Positions 16,232 through 24,079 of a stretch of DNA of 61,890 bases are shown piece after piece. The translations under genes and the position numbers were made by a program. Where the stretch lies: NCBI GenBank assembly GCA_963593685.1, contig CAVBBP010000004.1:1-61890 (forward strand), given 5' to 3'. Source of the stretch: W0P28-013 sp963593685 (GTDB lineage Bacteria > Bacteroidota > Bacteroidia > Bacteroidales > Paludibacteraceae). Below the pieces are notes generated by a model. That model saw only the letters and a list, made by a program, of their open reading frames with translations. It had not been told where the DNA came from and did not search any database. Position 1 is the first letter of the stretch. The number at the start of each line of letters is the position of its first letter.

Positions 16232-16801
16232 TTATTCTTCCGAATCGATGGGGAAAATGCCCCGCGTGTTGCGAATGGTGTAGCGCGTCATCGTCTGGTT
16301 CGATTCAAAGCCCTCGCCCACTATCTGTTTGTCGGTTTGGTCTATCACAATGAGCGAATCAGAGTAGATGCGCTCGGCATTCTGATCCCAAAAAAGTTGC
16401 TGCGTGGCAAAACGGTTGCCTTCGTAGTTCATGGCGCGCACGCTGTCGTCGAGTTGCCACAACTTGCGCCGTTCGTAGTAAATGGCACGGCGACAACTGA
16501 TTTCGGCGGCAGTGTTGAATTTAGAATCGAACGATTCGAGATGAAGGCCGTTGGGAAAATCCCAATAAGGCTCGTCCACTTTGTCGAACACTTTCCATGT
16601 CTTGGCCGTGATGCGGTAGCGCGTTACGCCCGAGTCGGAGATGAGCGTGGTTATCGAGTCGGCACGCAGACGCGGCGTTTCGGTCGGGTTCACCACCTCG
16701 TTCGACACTTTCGGCTTGTTGCTGCACGCCACCGACAAAGACAGCAGAACAACCGCTCCCAGAGCGATTGTTGTCTGCGATGTTATGCGCTTATGTGCCA
16801 A
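16232..16801 (-). CDS. lptC: LptC, lipopolysaccharide export periplasmic protein
   Basis: A 189-residue protein with an N-terminal hydrophobic segment ending in SVACSNKP, so here probably a lipoprotein with Cys26 as the anchor, followed by a periplasmic LptC-type beta fold (WDFPNGLHLESFD at about 80-92 is typical). It bridges the LptB2FG transporter to LptA in lipopolysaccharide export. It lies between the TPR gene (12 bases upstream) and gldE (13 bases downstream). Two LptF/G-type permeases are elsewhere in the window at 46525 and 49540. Confidence 0.85.
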   Translation of the reverse strand: MAHKRITSQTTIALGAVVLLSLSVACSNKPKVSNEVVNPTETPRLRADSITTLISDSGVTRYRITAKTWKVFDKVDEPYWDFPNGLHLESFDSKFNTAAEISCRRAIYYERRKLWQLDDSVRAMNYEGNRFATQQLFWDQNAERIYSDSLIVIDQTDKQIVGEGFESNQTMTRYTIRNTRGIFPIDSEE

Positions 16802-16813
16802 AGCGTTTCGGGA

Positions 16814-18130
16814 TTACCTGCAAATAGTGGTTTCGCCTATCCAGCCGCCCACGGTAAACGGTTTGCCGTCCTCCAAATCGGGTTCGAAGAAGACCTCTTC
16901 GGTGCTTGGGAAATAGTGCGAATAGGTGCGTATCAGTTCGTTGGCCTTGTCGGTCAAACTGGCATCCACCTGCTTGGCTTTGATAAATTTATCGACTGCC
17001 ACCCAGTAAACGGTCTTGTTGAGCGACGCCGTGTCGTACAGTCCGCGCGTGTTGGCATAGAGCAGACCGATGAACAGATACGGCGTGCCGTCGGTGGGAT
17101 TAACCTCGATGGCTTTGCGCGCATATTCGCGAGCCTGCACCATGTTGTTCAAATTCGACGAATAGATGTGTGCGGCTTTCAGGTAACTGTTGGCAGCACC
17201 AGCCGAATCGCTAGCAGCAACGCTCAACTGCGCCGCCTCGTTGTAGTAGGCGATGGCGCGGCTGTATTCGCCTTTTTTGTACGACATCACAGCGCAGCCA
17301 GCCGCCGATTCGGGCGTTGGTTTGATGTCGTGCGCATATTTGGCGGCGGCAAAATAGACCTCCGATTCGCTGCAATTCACTTGGTTGTAGAGGTTCGTCG
17401 CCATCTCGAGAAAATCGTAGTCGAGTTTGCGCTCTTCGACCTGTTGCGCATAAATCTGATCCATCTTTTCGCAGTCGGCTACGCCCGAACGCACAAACAG
17501 TTGATCCATAGCGGCATCGACTTGCGCGTGCACCTCGGCATTTTTCAACGCCTTGTTGGCAGCGTTCGTCTCCAAAATGTTGTTTGCAAACAGATAATCG
17601 GCAATGAACTGCTCGCCCAGCGTGTTATCGCCCTTGTAGAGGTCGAACGAAGTAGTTACAAACTGTTGCAAAAATGCAGGTTGCGCGCTGTTGTTCATCG
17701 TATGCACGCACTCGCTGAGCCATTCGTAGGCCGTTTTTTTCTCGGCAGGGCGATATTTCAGCAGGTTGAGTGCCTTCATGCCCAGCAAGTAGGCGCGCGG
17801 CTGCTTCGGGTCGTTGCCGAAATAGAGTATCTGCTCGTCGTACACCGACATCAGTTTATCGATGAGTTGCTCGCGTTTGGCGGCATCTTTTTCCTGACCA
17901 ATCTGCCAATCGACTATACGCACACCGTATGTGTAGATGGCGCGGTGCGAGCCTTTACATTCGGCAAAGGCTTTCTCCCACGGAGCGAGTGCATCGGCGT
18001 AGTTTTTCTGCTTGGCCGATTCGCCAAACAGGCTGATATTCATCTGACAATCTTCGGTTATTGCGGCTTGCGCAAAAGCACCTACCGAGGCCACTGCGGC
18101 CAAAACTAAACAAGCAATTTTCGTTTTCAT
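16814..18130 (-). CDS. Exported TPR protein
   Basis: The start is set at 18130, where MKTKIACLVLAAVASVGAFA gives a clean signal peptide; a longer frame to 18181 only adds a charged leader. The mature part (about 415 residues) is alpha-helical with several TPR-like units, for example ALAPWEKAFAEC near 48-59 and YSRAIAYYNEAAQLSVAA near 300. It has no lipobox and no membrane span, so it is probably periplasmic. Bacteroidales genomes often carry this gene between the coaX-linked outer-membrane barrel and lptC; its exact role is not known to me. Confidence 0.75.
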   Translation of the reverse strand: MKTKIACLVLAAVASVGAFAQAAITEDCQMNISLFGESAKQKNYADALAPWEKAFAECKGSHRAIYTYGVRIVDWQIGQEKDAAKREQLIDKLMSVYDEQILYFGNDPKQPRAYLLGMKALNLLKYRPAEKKTAYEWLSECVHTMNNSAQPAFLQQFVTTSFDLYKGDNTLGEQFIADYLFANNILETNAANKALKNAEVHAQVDAAMDQLFVRSGVADCEKMDQIYAQQVEERKLDYDFLEMATNLYNQVNCSESEVYFAAAKYAHDIKPTPESAAGCAVMSYKKGEYSRAIAYYNEAAQLSVAASDSAGAANSYLKAAHIYSSNLNNMVQAREYARKAIEVNPTDGTPYLFIGLLYANTRGLYDTASLNKTVYWVAVDKFIKAKQVDASLTDKANELIRTYSHYFPSTEEVFFEPDLEDGKPFTVGGWIGETTICR

Positions 18131-18204
18131 AAGGCTATCCTTTATTTTTTTGGAGATTTCTATAAATTTATAGTTTCGCAAGTAAATTTGTTTCGTCGTG
18201 CGAG

Positions 18205-18394
18205 GAAAATAATTTCAGTGTTTAAGTGTTTAAGAGTTGTAGCCCCCTTCCCGTTTCCCCCGAAGGGGGAAAAGCCTTTGGTCTTAGTTTTAGTCTTCGT
18301 CTGAGTTCTCTTTCACTCCTCACTCCTCATTCCTCATTCCTAACTCCTAATTCAAATTCACTTCTCACTCTTCTCGTAAGAAGTCCTCTTTTTA
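18205..18394. repeat. Intergenic repeat mosaic between barrel and TPR genes
   Basis: Contains GTGTTTAA units, a hairpin CCCCCTTC (18243-18250) / GAAGGGGG (18262-18269) that recurs near 37930 and 45610, TTAGTTTTAGTCTTCGTC, then CTCCTCA/TTCCTAA heptamers up to the stop of the next gene. Confidence 0.75.
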
Positions 18395-19681
18395 CTATTG
18401 TATGCGCTGTTTGAAGAACCACATCTCGTTCAGCGTTAGATTTATCCCGATTTTGAAATAATTTTCTTGCAACGCCGTGTGCGAAGCCACACCTATATTT
18501 CCGTATTCAAAATTGATGTTCAACATCGTTTTGGTGGTGCGCAGCGGAAATCCGATGCCGCAAGTTACGGCTATGTCGCGCGTACCAACCATTGCTTGTG
18601 CCGTTGCGTCGTAGAACTTGAAGTAGGAGTTGGCATAACTTGCTCCCAAACGCCAGCGCATACGATCGACATAACGGTTGCCCGCAGGCTTGTAAATATA
18701 CTCCACACCGAACGCAAATTTCTGCCGATTGACCAGCGAGTCGCGTTTGCCGAAATAGCGCGCCTTGGCAAATTCCTGCAGCGTGTAGTCGAAAGCGAGC
18801 GTCAGTTTTTGGTCGTAGGTGTACGACACGCCTGCGCCATAGAGCGATGGCAGATCGAACAGTTCGCTGCTGCTGACATTCACGGTGTCAGCCCCGATGG
18901 TCTGCGCCTCGTAGTCGCCATACAACTTCGAGATGTGGTCGTATACAAAACCTATGCAAAAACTGTGCCGTTTTATCGTTTCCTGATATTGAAAGCCGTA
19001 GCGCAGATTGACATTGCGTATGTGTGCCGTGGTTGTTTGCGTGGTGGTGTAAGTTGGCACATCAGATGCCGTAACCGCCAGCGAGCGCGCGTGGTCGATG
19101 GTGCCAAACATGTAGTAAACATTCACGCCAAACGAGAAGCGTTTCCACGCTGTGGCTGCCAAGCCCACATAGATTTGGTTGATGCCGCCGCCGCCGACAA
19201 ATTTGTGCGTTTGCGTTACCGCCGTCGATGTAGAATCGACAAAGCCGTAGTTGTAGCCCACAAACGAATAGGGCAACACGCCCACGCTCAAGCCCATCCA
19301 GCGTGTGATGGGCAACTGGAACGCCAGATATTCGAGGTTGCCTGTGAAGGTCGAGGTCTTTGAGCCATCGACATTGTAGGTGGTGGCCAGTGCCGACGCG
19401 CCAAATTCAAAAAGGAAACTGGTGCTATCGATGCTGCTGCTCGAGGCGGGATTGGCAGGGTTCATGCTTGTGCGGTTGCGCAAGGCGTAGGCGGCACCGC
19501 CCATCGATTGGCTGCGCGAAAAACCCATATCCTGCAAGCGCCCATAGCCGTAGCGCGTGTAGGGCGAATTGACATTGTTTTGCGCCGAAGCGCATGCAAT
19601 CGTTCCAAAAATGCCTACGACCAAGAGCAGCGAGTGGCTCGAAGCGTGGCAGTTAGCGACTATTTTCGACAAGAATTTCAT
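18395..19681 (-). CDS. Outer-membrane beta-barrel protein
   Basis: A 428-residue protein with a signal peptide (hydrophobic core LLLVVGIFGTIACASAQ at about 18-34) and a body of alternating strands with many aromatic residues, for example GYNYGFVDS and LRYGFQYQETI. Near the mature start it has SPYTRYGYGRLQD and FSRSQSMGGAAYALRN, as in the FadL/OMPP1-like barrels of Bacteroidetes. The substrate cannot be told. Its start overlaps the end of coaX by 29 bases, so the two are translationally linked. Confidence 0.78.
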   Translation of the reverse strand: MKFLSKIVANCHASSHSLLLVVGIFGTIACASAQNNVNSPYTRYGYGRLQDMGFSRSQSMGGAAYALRNRTSMNPANPASSSSIDSTSFLFEFGASALATTYNVDGSKTSTFTGNLEYLAFQLPITRWMGLSVGVLPYSFVGYNYGFVDSTSTAVTQTHKFVGGGGINQIYVGLAATAWKRFSFGVNVYYMFGTIDHARSLAVTASDVPTYTTTQTTTAHIRNVNLRYGFQYQETIKRHSFCIGFVYDHISKLYGDYEAQTIGADTVNVSSSELFDLPSLYGAGVSYTYDQKLTLAFDYTLQEFAKARYFGKRDSLVNRQKFAFGVEYIYKPAGNRYVDRMRWRLGASYANSYFKFYDATAQAMVGTRDIAVTCGIGFPLRTTKTMLNINFEYGNIGVASHTALQENYFKIGINLTLNEMWFFKQRIQ

Positions 19682-20375
19682 TCAAACCGATTAGTGCCAA
19701 ATTAGGCTCTGCAAAATTACTATTTTTTATTTTATTGCGCAACAATGGAGCAATTCCACCGCCCAACACCAATTTTATATCAGCAAACGACTGTTGCAAG
19801 TGCGCCAAATAGCCTTCGATTTCGAACACAAGTCCGTTGAATGCGCCAGCGCGCATGGCTTCGACCGTTTCGGCAGCCACAAAATGCGTGGGAGCGGTTG
19901 GCTCTACTTGCGGCAGTTTTCCCGTGAAATGGTGCATCGCTTTGAGCCGAAGTTCGTAGCCCGGTGCAATGTTGCCGCACTCGAAATGGTTGCTGGCCGA
20001 CAGAAAATCGTAGGTTACGCAAGTGCCAGCATCGACCACCAGCAGATTGCCTTGCGGCACACACACGCGCGCCCCGACAGCCGCTGCAATGCGGTCGGCA
20101 CCGACGCGCCGCAAATCATAGTCGCACGAAATTGGGAACTGCAAGCCATTGGGCATTTGCAACATATCGGGAAAATGGCGGCGCAAAAGTGCCAAAATCG
20201 GTTCGTCGCCGCCAGCAACACTGCAAAAAATGACTTTTTCTATCGAGAAACGCGCTTTGAGTTGCGTCAGAAAATCGTCGGTAAGCGCATTGCACACGCA
20301 AATTTCGACCAGCGTGCGGCGGTCGAAAACCGCCATTTTCAAGCGGGTATTGCCTCTGTCGATAACTAAATTCAT
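19653..20375 (-). CDS. coaX: Type III pantothenate kinase
   Basis: A 240-residue cytoplasmic enzyme of the ASKHA fold. It shows the phosphate motif DRGNTRLK at 6-13, RVGADRIAAAVGA near 91-103 with the substrate-binding GxDR, and VVDAGTCVTYD near 114-124. It phosphorylates pantothenate, the first step of coenzyme A synthesis, and is not feedback-inhibited in this class. It is the first gene of the envelope run reading leftward, and its end overlaps the barrel gene. The intergenic hairpin at 20409-20431 lies just upstream. Confidence 0.92.
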   Translation of the reverse strand: MNLVIDRGNTRLKMAVFDRRTLVEICVCNALTDDFLTQLKARFSIEKVIFCSVAGGDEPILALLRRHFPDMLQMPNGLQFPISCDYDLRRVGADRIAAAVGARVCVPQGNLLVVDAGTCVTYDFLSASNHFECGNIAPGYELRLKAMHHFTGKLPQVEPTAPTHFVAAETVEAMRAGAFNGLVFEIEGYLAHLQQSFADIKLVLGGGIAPLLRNKIKNSNFAEPNLALIGLNEILVENSR

Positions 20376-20687
20376 TGTTTAATTTCGTATGTCTATTTTT
20401 TTCGTTCATTTCTTTTGACGACCAAAAGAAACGAACCAAAGAAAAGTCGCGGCAGGGGCGCGAGCGTTGCCAAAAATTGGCGGTTTTGGTTTCGGCGGAA
20501 TTAAACTCGCTTCGCTCAAACAGTAATTCCGCTTTTTCGAAACACAAAACCTGATTTTTGACACTCGCCGCCCAATGCCGTTTCGGTATCAAAAACGCCT
20601 GTAAAAATCATAATTAAATAATTGGAAATTAAATAATTGGGTAATTAAAATCTCTTGCGAAAGTTGAATTTTTGGTTTAGAAAAAAA
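20376..20687. other. Intergenic region with strong hairpin and repeats
   Basis: No gene. TTTCTTTTG (20409-20417) pairs with CAAAAGAAA (20423-20431) around ACGAC, forming a nine-base stem extended weakly outside. I recall stretches of this type (CTTTTGGTCGTCAAAAG) as frequent intergenic repeats in Bacteroidetes. GC-rich DNA with TTCGGCGGAAT and a matching ATTCCGC follows, and from 20610 AATTGGAAATT/AATAATTGG units lead to the thyA stop. Confidence 0.6.
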
Positions 20688-21482
20688 TTAAACTGCCACC
20701 ACGCCAGCGATGTGCGGATGTGGGTCGTAGCCAACGAGTGCAAAGTCGTCGTAGTGGAAATCGAAAATCGATTTTACGGCAGGATTGATGTGCATTTGCG
20801 GCAGTGGACGCGGCTCGCGCGTGAGTTGCAGGCGCACCTGTTCGAGGTGGTTCAGATAGATGTGCGCATCGCCAAAAGTATGCACAAAATCGCCCGCGCG
20901 AAGCCCCGTAACCTGCGCCATCATCTGCAAAAGCAGCGCATACGAAGCGATGTTGAACGGCACGCCGAGAAAGATATCGGCACTGCGCTGATAGAGTTGC
21001 AAACTCAGTCGCCCATCGGCCACATAGAACTGAAACAGCGTGTGGCACGGCGGCAGCGCCATTTTTTCGACTTCTGCCACATTCCACGCACTCACAATGA
21101 GGCGGCGCGAGTCGGGATTGTGTTTTATGGCCTCCACCACATTGGCAATTTGGTCGATGGTGCCGCCATTGTAATCGGGCCACGAGCGCCACTGATGGCC
21201 ATAGACAGGACCAAGTTCGCCGTTGGCATCGGCCCATTCGTTCCAAATGCGCACGCCGTGTTCCTGCAAATAGCGCACATTGGTGTCGCCCTGCAAAAAC
21301 CACAGCAGTTCGTAGATGATAGATTTGAGATGCAGTTTTTTGGTGGTGAGCAGCGGAAAACCGTCGTCCATGCAAAAGCGCATCTGATGGCCAAAAACGC
21401 TGAGCGTGCCAGTGCCAGTGCGGTCGTGCTTTTCGACACCCTCGTCGAGTACGCGCTGAATCAAATCGAGGTATTGTTTCAT
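20688..21482 (-). CDS. thyA: Thymidylate synthase
   Basis: A 264-residue protein, exactly the length of the E. coli enzyme. It has the start MKQYLDLIQRVLDEG, the dUMP/folate site residues in DRTGTGTLSVFG (20-31), the nucleophile in LPPCHTLFQFYV near 143-154 and QRSADIFLGVPFN near 165-177. It converts dUMP to dTMP with methylene-tetrahydrofolate. dfrA, often its neighbour in Bacteroidales, is not here; the third restriction-modification system lies upstream instead. Confidence 0.96.
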   Translation of the reverse strand: MKQYLDLIQRVLDEGVEKHDRTGTGTLSVFGHQMRFCMDDGFPLLTTKKLHLKSIIYELLWFLQGDTNVRYLQEHGVRIWNEWADANGELGPVYGHQWRSWPDYNGGTIDQIANVVEAIKHNPDSRRLIVSAWNVAEVEKMALPPCHTLFQFYVADGRLSLQLYQRSADIFLGVPFNIASYALLLQMMAQVTGLRAGDFVHTFGDAHIYLNHLEQVRLQLTREPRPLPQMHINPAVKSIFDFHYDDFALVGYDPHPHIAGVVAV

Positions 21483-21487
21483 GATTT

Positions 21488-21660
21488 TAGTGGGAAAGTT
21501 TGAAAGTGTAAAAGTGTGAAAGTTTATAAAGTTTGTAAAGTTGAAAGTGTTTCTGGTTTCTGGTTTCTCAAAATTGCTGGCGCAATTTTTGTTTCTATGT
21601 TTTTAATTGTTTAATTTGAAATTTGAAATTTGAAATTTGAAATTTGAAATTTGAATTTAG
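21488..21660. repeat. Intergenic tandem-repeat mosaic upstream of thyA
   Basis: Forward strand: AAAGTGTGAAAGTTTATAAA-type units (21497-21550), TTTCTGG heptamers, the hairpin AAATTGCTGGCGCAATTT near 21573, TTTCTATGTTTT, then six GAAATTT heptamers (about 21618-21653). Confidence 0.8.
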
Positions 21661-21664
21661 TTTA

Positions 21665-21916
21665 CTACTTCCCAGTGGCCGTTTTGTCGGCACCAATGCG
21701 GCGGATTAGGCCGTTTGTTTGGAGTTTTTTCATGTTCGAGACAATGGTTTTGCGTGTCAGATTCAGCCTTTCGGCAAGTGCGGCTTGCGTTACAAACGGA
21801 TTTTCTTTGATGCTATCGATTATTTTTTGCTGATTTACAGTAACCTTTACAGTAACTTTTGCAGTAACTTTTTTCTGCGATGTGATACACACAAGTTGAA
21901 AAAGAGAGCGTTTCAC
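21665..21916 (-). CDS. Small winged-helix DNA-binding protein
   Basis: An 83-residue protein that is almost only a winged helix-turn-helix: QQKIIDSIKENPFVTQAALA (29-48), then ERLNLTRKTIVSNMKKLQ and the wing GLIRRIGAD. A short KVTVKVTV-type repeat precedes it. Such domains also occur at the ends of AlbA/Fic-type regulators, so it could be a surviving piece of one. It starts 5 bases after the methylase stop of the third restriction system, where a controller protein would be plausible. Start choice is uncertain. Confidence 0.6.
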   Translation of the reverse strand: MKRSLFQLVCITSQKKVTAKVTVKVTVNQQKIIDSIKENPFVTQAALAERLNLTRKTIVSNMKKLQTNGLIRRIGADKTATGK

Positions 21917-21921
21917 AATTT

Positions 21922-23418
21922 TTAGTCAAATAGCGTTTGTTCCGCAGTACTAAATAGGGTTTCCATTTCTGAAACAGATAAAATATTTTCAGCAATCTTT
22001 TTGACATCAATTCTCATCAAGACCTCTTTGTTTATTATACGTTTGGATTCACTAAATGTAATAGATTTTAATAATCGCTGCGTTATACTATTGTTCATTA
22101 CTTTAAGCATAATTTTGGCACTTTCTTCGTTCGGAAATCCTACGGCATAACAAGTATCATCAACCATAATGGCCTTCCCCTCAATTTGGGAGAGTATCGC
22201 ACATTGTGTGTGTTTATACAAACCAGAAATGGCTATTTTGTATGGCGCAAACGAATACTCTCCAATACCAAAAAGGCAAAATCGAGGTCGATTGCGATAA
22301 ATAGTACTTTTTCGGCCATCAAGCAAATCGGAATGTCTTGATAGATATTGGTATAATTTAGGACACTGCTCCAAAAGTTTTCGTGTGTTTTCCGATGTTT
22401 TTTTTTGTGTGATAATCACATAATTTTTCACAACCCCCATGCCATTTTCTTTTATATCTGCGCTTTTTATCAGTGGAAAAATGCATTCATTTTCGATGTC
22501 AACGATTTCACCAAAGCCATTAATATAGTTCTCGCCATCGAATGTGAGTTCCATTACTTTGGAACAATCATGTTTTATGCCAGACCGCCACACAAATTGT
22601 GATAGAGCATCAAATTTACCACAAGATTGGTACAAATCGATGTCGGCAACAAAAGCCCCATTCAACCAGCCAAAATCTGACACTTTTTTTTGTGTGTAAA
22701 AATCGTATATTGTGCAAGTTTTTCCATTACTTGGTGCTGTAGAACACTCGAATAATGCAGCAGAAACAGCCGCAGAAAATTCCTTATTCGCATCAATGTT
22801 ATATTGTCTGAAATTGTCAATTTTTAAGGGTTCTTTATGCTGATAATATAAAATATTTTTTATGACCGATGTCTTGAGTAGAAGGGCAAGATGGGCGGGC
22901 TGATTTTGCACCAATCGCAACATTTCTAAACAGATATATTCGGCAACATCAAAATTTCCTTTACCAGTAATAGCATCTATTCCACGCTGTTTTTTGAAAT
23001 TGTTTTTTAGAGGAAGATTTTCACTATTCAATCCGCTCAACATGCTATTTGTAATCCAAGGCGGATTCCCCAAAACAAGTATTTCACGATTATTGAACAG
23101 TGGTTTTATTGTTGAAAAATCAAACCTAAAAAAGTCTTGATTAAAAAAGTGAAAGTTTATATTTCTGTTTCCTTTGCTTGCCGATGTCTTGTTTTTCATC
23201 GTCTCGAAATAATCAGAATTTATTTCAAGTGCGATTACATCTTCGATATCATCTTCAAAAACTTGTAGGGCAGCCATCACAAAATTACCTACCCCACAAG
23301 TTGGTTCTATCAATATTTTAGGGTGTATTCCTTGTGATTTCAACAATCGACAAACAGACAGCGCCAAACTTTCGTTAGTTTGCCAATCACCAAATTCTTT
23401 GCGTTTTGTATTAACCAT
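21922..23418 (-). CDS. Type II N6-adenine DNA methyltransferase
   Basis: A 498-residue gamma-class methylase: an N-terminal GDWQTNESLA (10-19) as in stand-alone type II enzymes, the SAM motif EPTCGVGNF (38-46), an acidic ALEINSDYF strand (63-71) and catalytic GNPPW (117-121). The remaining roughly 350 residues would hold target recognition. The restriction endonuclease gene is 3 bases upstream. Recognition sequence unknown. The region is visibly more AT-rich than the neighbouring porE and thyA genes, which suggests horizontal arrival. Confidence 0.85.
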   Translation of the reverse strand: MVNTKRKEFGDWQTNESLALSVCRLLKSQGIHPKILIEPTCGVGNFVMAALQVFEDDIEDVIALEINSDYFETMKNKTSASKGNRNINFHFFNQDFFRFDFSTIKPLFNNREILVLGNPPWITNSMLSGLNSENLPLKNNFKKQRGIDAITGKGNFDVAEYICLEMLRLVQNQPAHLALLLKTSVIKNILYYQHKEPLKIDNFRQYNIDANKEFSAAVSAALFECSTAPSNGKTCTIYDFYTQKKVSDFGWLNGAFVADIDLYQSCGKFDALSQFVWRSGIKHDCSKVMELTFDGENYINGFGEIVDIENECIFPLIKSADIKENGMGVVKNYVIITQKKTSENTRKLLEQCPKLYQYLSRHSDLLDGRKSTIYRNRPRFCLFGIGEYSFAPYKIAISGLYKHTQCAILSQIEGKAIMVDDTCYAVGFPNEESAKIMLKVMNNSITQRLLKSITFSESKRIINKEVLMRIDVKKIAENILSVSEMETLFSTAEQTLFD

Positions 23419-23421
23419 TTT

Positions 23422-24078
23422 CTACACAATAGGTATTATACCAGATACTTTCTTATCCAATGACACTATTCTACCATATTGTAACCGCCACTGCAATGCA
23501 TTAGATATTGTCAAGTAACCAATTTGTGGTGGATTCTGAAAAATGTCTCGCGCCATATTGTATAGAGTTACTTCATCTGCAGGTATATTTCTATCCGCTA
23601 AAAAAGCAAATATATCGTCCACATTACCTCGATTTTTCAGAATGTTGTGTATTCCGTATGTTGTTTGATAATCAGCGGTACGATTGTTTTCGATAAAAGC
23701 GCACGATACAAAAGTCAATTTACCCTTCTTATTAAAGGGATTATCTGTCTTGTTATACACAAAGAGTAATAAATTGTACCCTAATCCATATATCTTTTGC
23801 TTGCTGTCTTTGTATGGACAACTTGATTGCGGCTGCCGTGCCGATGTCACTTTTATATCCGTATTGATTGACGGCAAGTCCAATCCTACCGCAGAATTGC
23901 CCATTTCCAAATCAAAGTTCGTGGCAAGAAATTTTTGGAAACGATGTTCTACTGCCGTTCCTATCGCTTTTCCATCGGTTACGCCAAAATACTCTGTGCG
24001 ATAAACACCACTTTCTTTTTCGCAAAATTGTTTTGCGGCCTCAATTACGGCTTTTTTTGTCAATTTTAATTTCATCAT
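23422..24078 (-). CDS. Type II restriction endonuclease, PD-(D/E)xK-like
   Basis: A 218-residue protein. GTAVEHRFQKFL (40-51) is followed by GLDLPSINTDIKVTSARQPQ (65-84), where D67 or D74 with the DIK step gives a D-x-K catalytic core, then CPYKDSKQKIYGLGYNLLLF. This layout occurs in type II nucleases paired with gamma-class methylases, which is what lies 3 bases downstream. I cannot name the family or the cut site. Its start lies directly beside the porE stop (24080), so the module inserted without a gap behind porE. Confidence 0.75.
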   Translation of the reverse strand: MMKLKLTKKAVIEAAKQFCEKESGVYRTEYFGVTDGKAIGTAVEHRFQKFLATNFDLEMGNSAVGLDLPSINTDIKVTSARQPQSSCPYKDSKQKIYGLGYNLLLFVYNKTDNPFNKKGKLTFVSCAFIENNRTADYQTTYGIHNILKNRGNVDDIFAFLADRNIPADEVTLYNMARDIFQNPPQIGYLTISNALQWRLQYGRIVSLDKKVSGIIPIV

Positions 24079-24079
24079 A

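Noticed and set aside
18145..18180. GGAGATTTCTATAAATTTATAG near the TPR gene as a third MITE copy
   Set aside because: Only the end motif is partly similar; the interior of the element is absent.
20116..20592. Minus-strand frame containing RFFWSSKEMNEK
   Set aside because: It overlaps coaX and reads through the CTTTTGACGACCAAAAG hairpin, a common intergenic repeat that yields spurious proteins of this kind.
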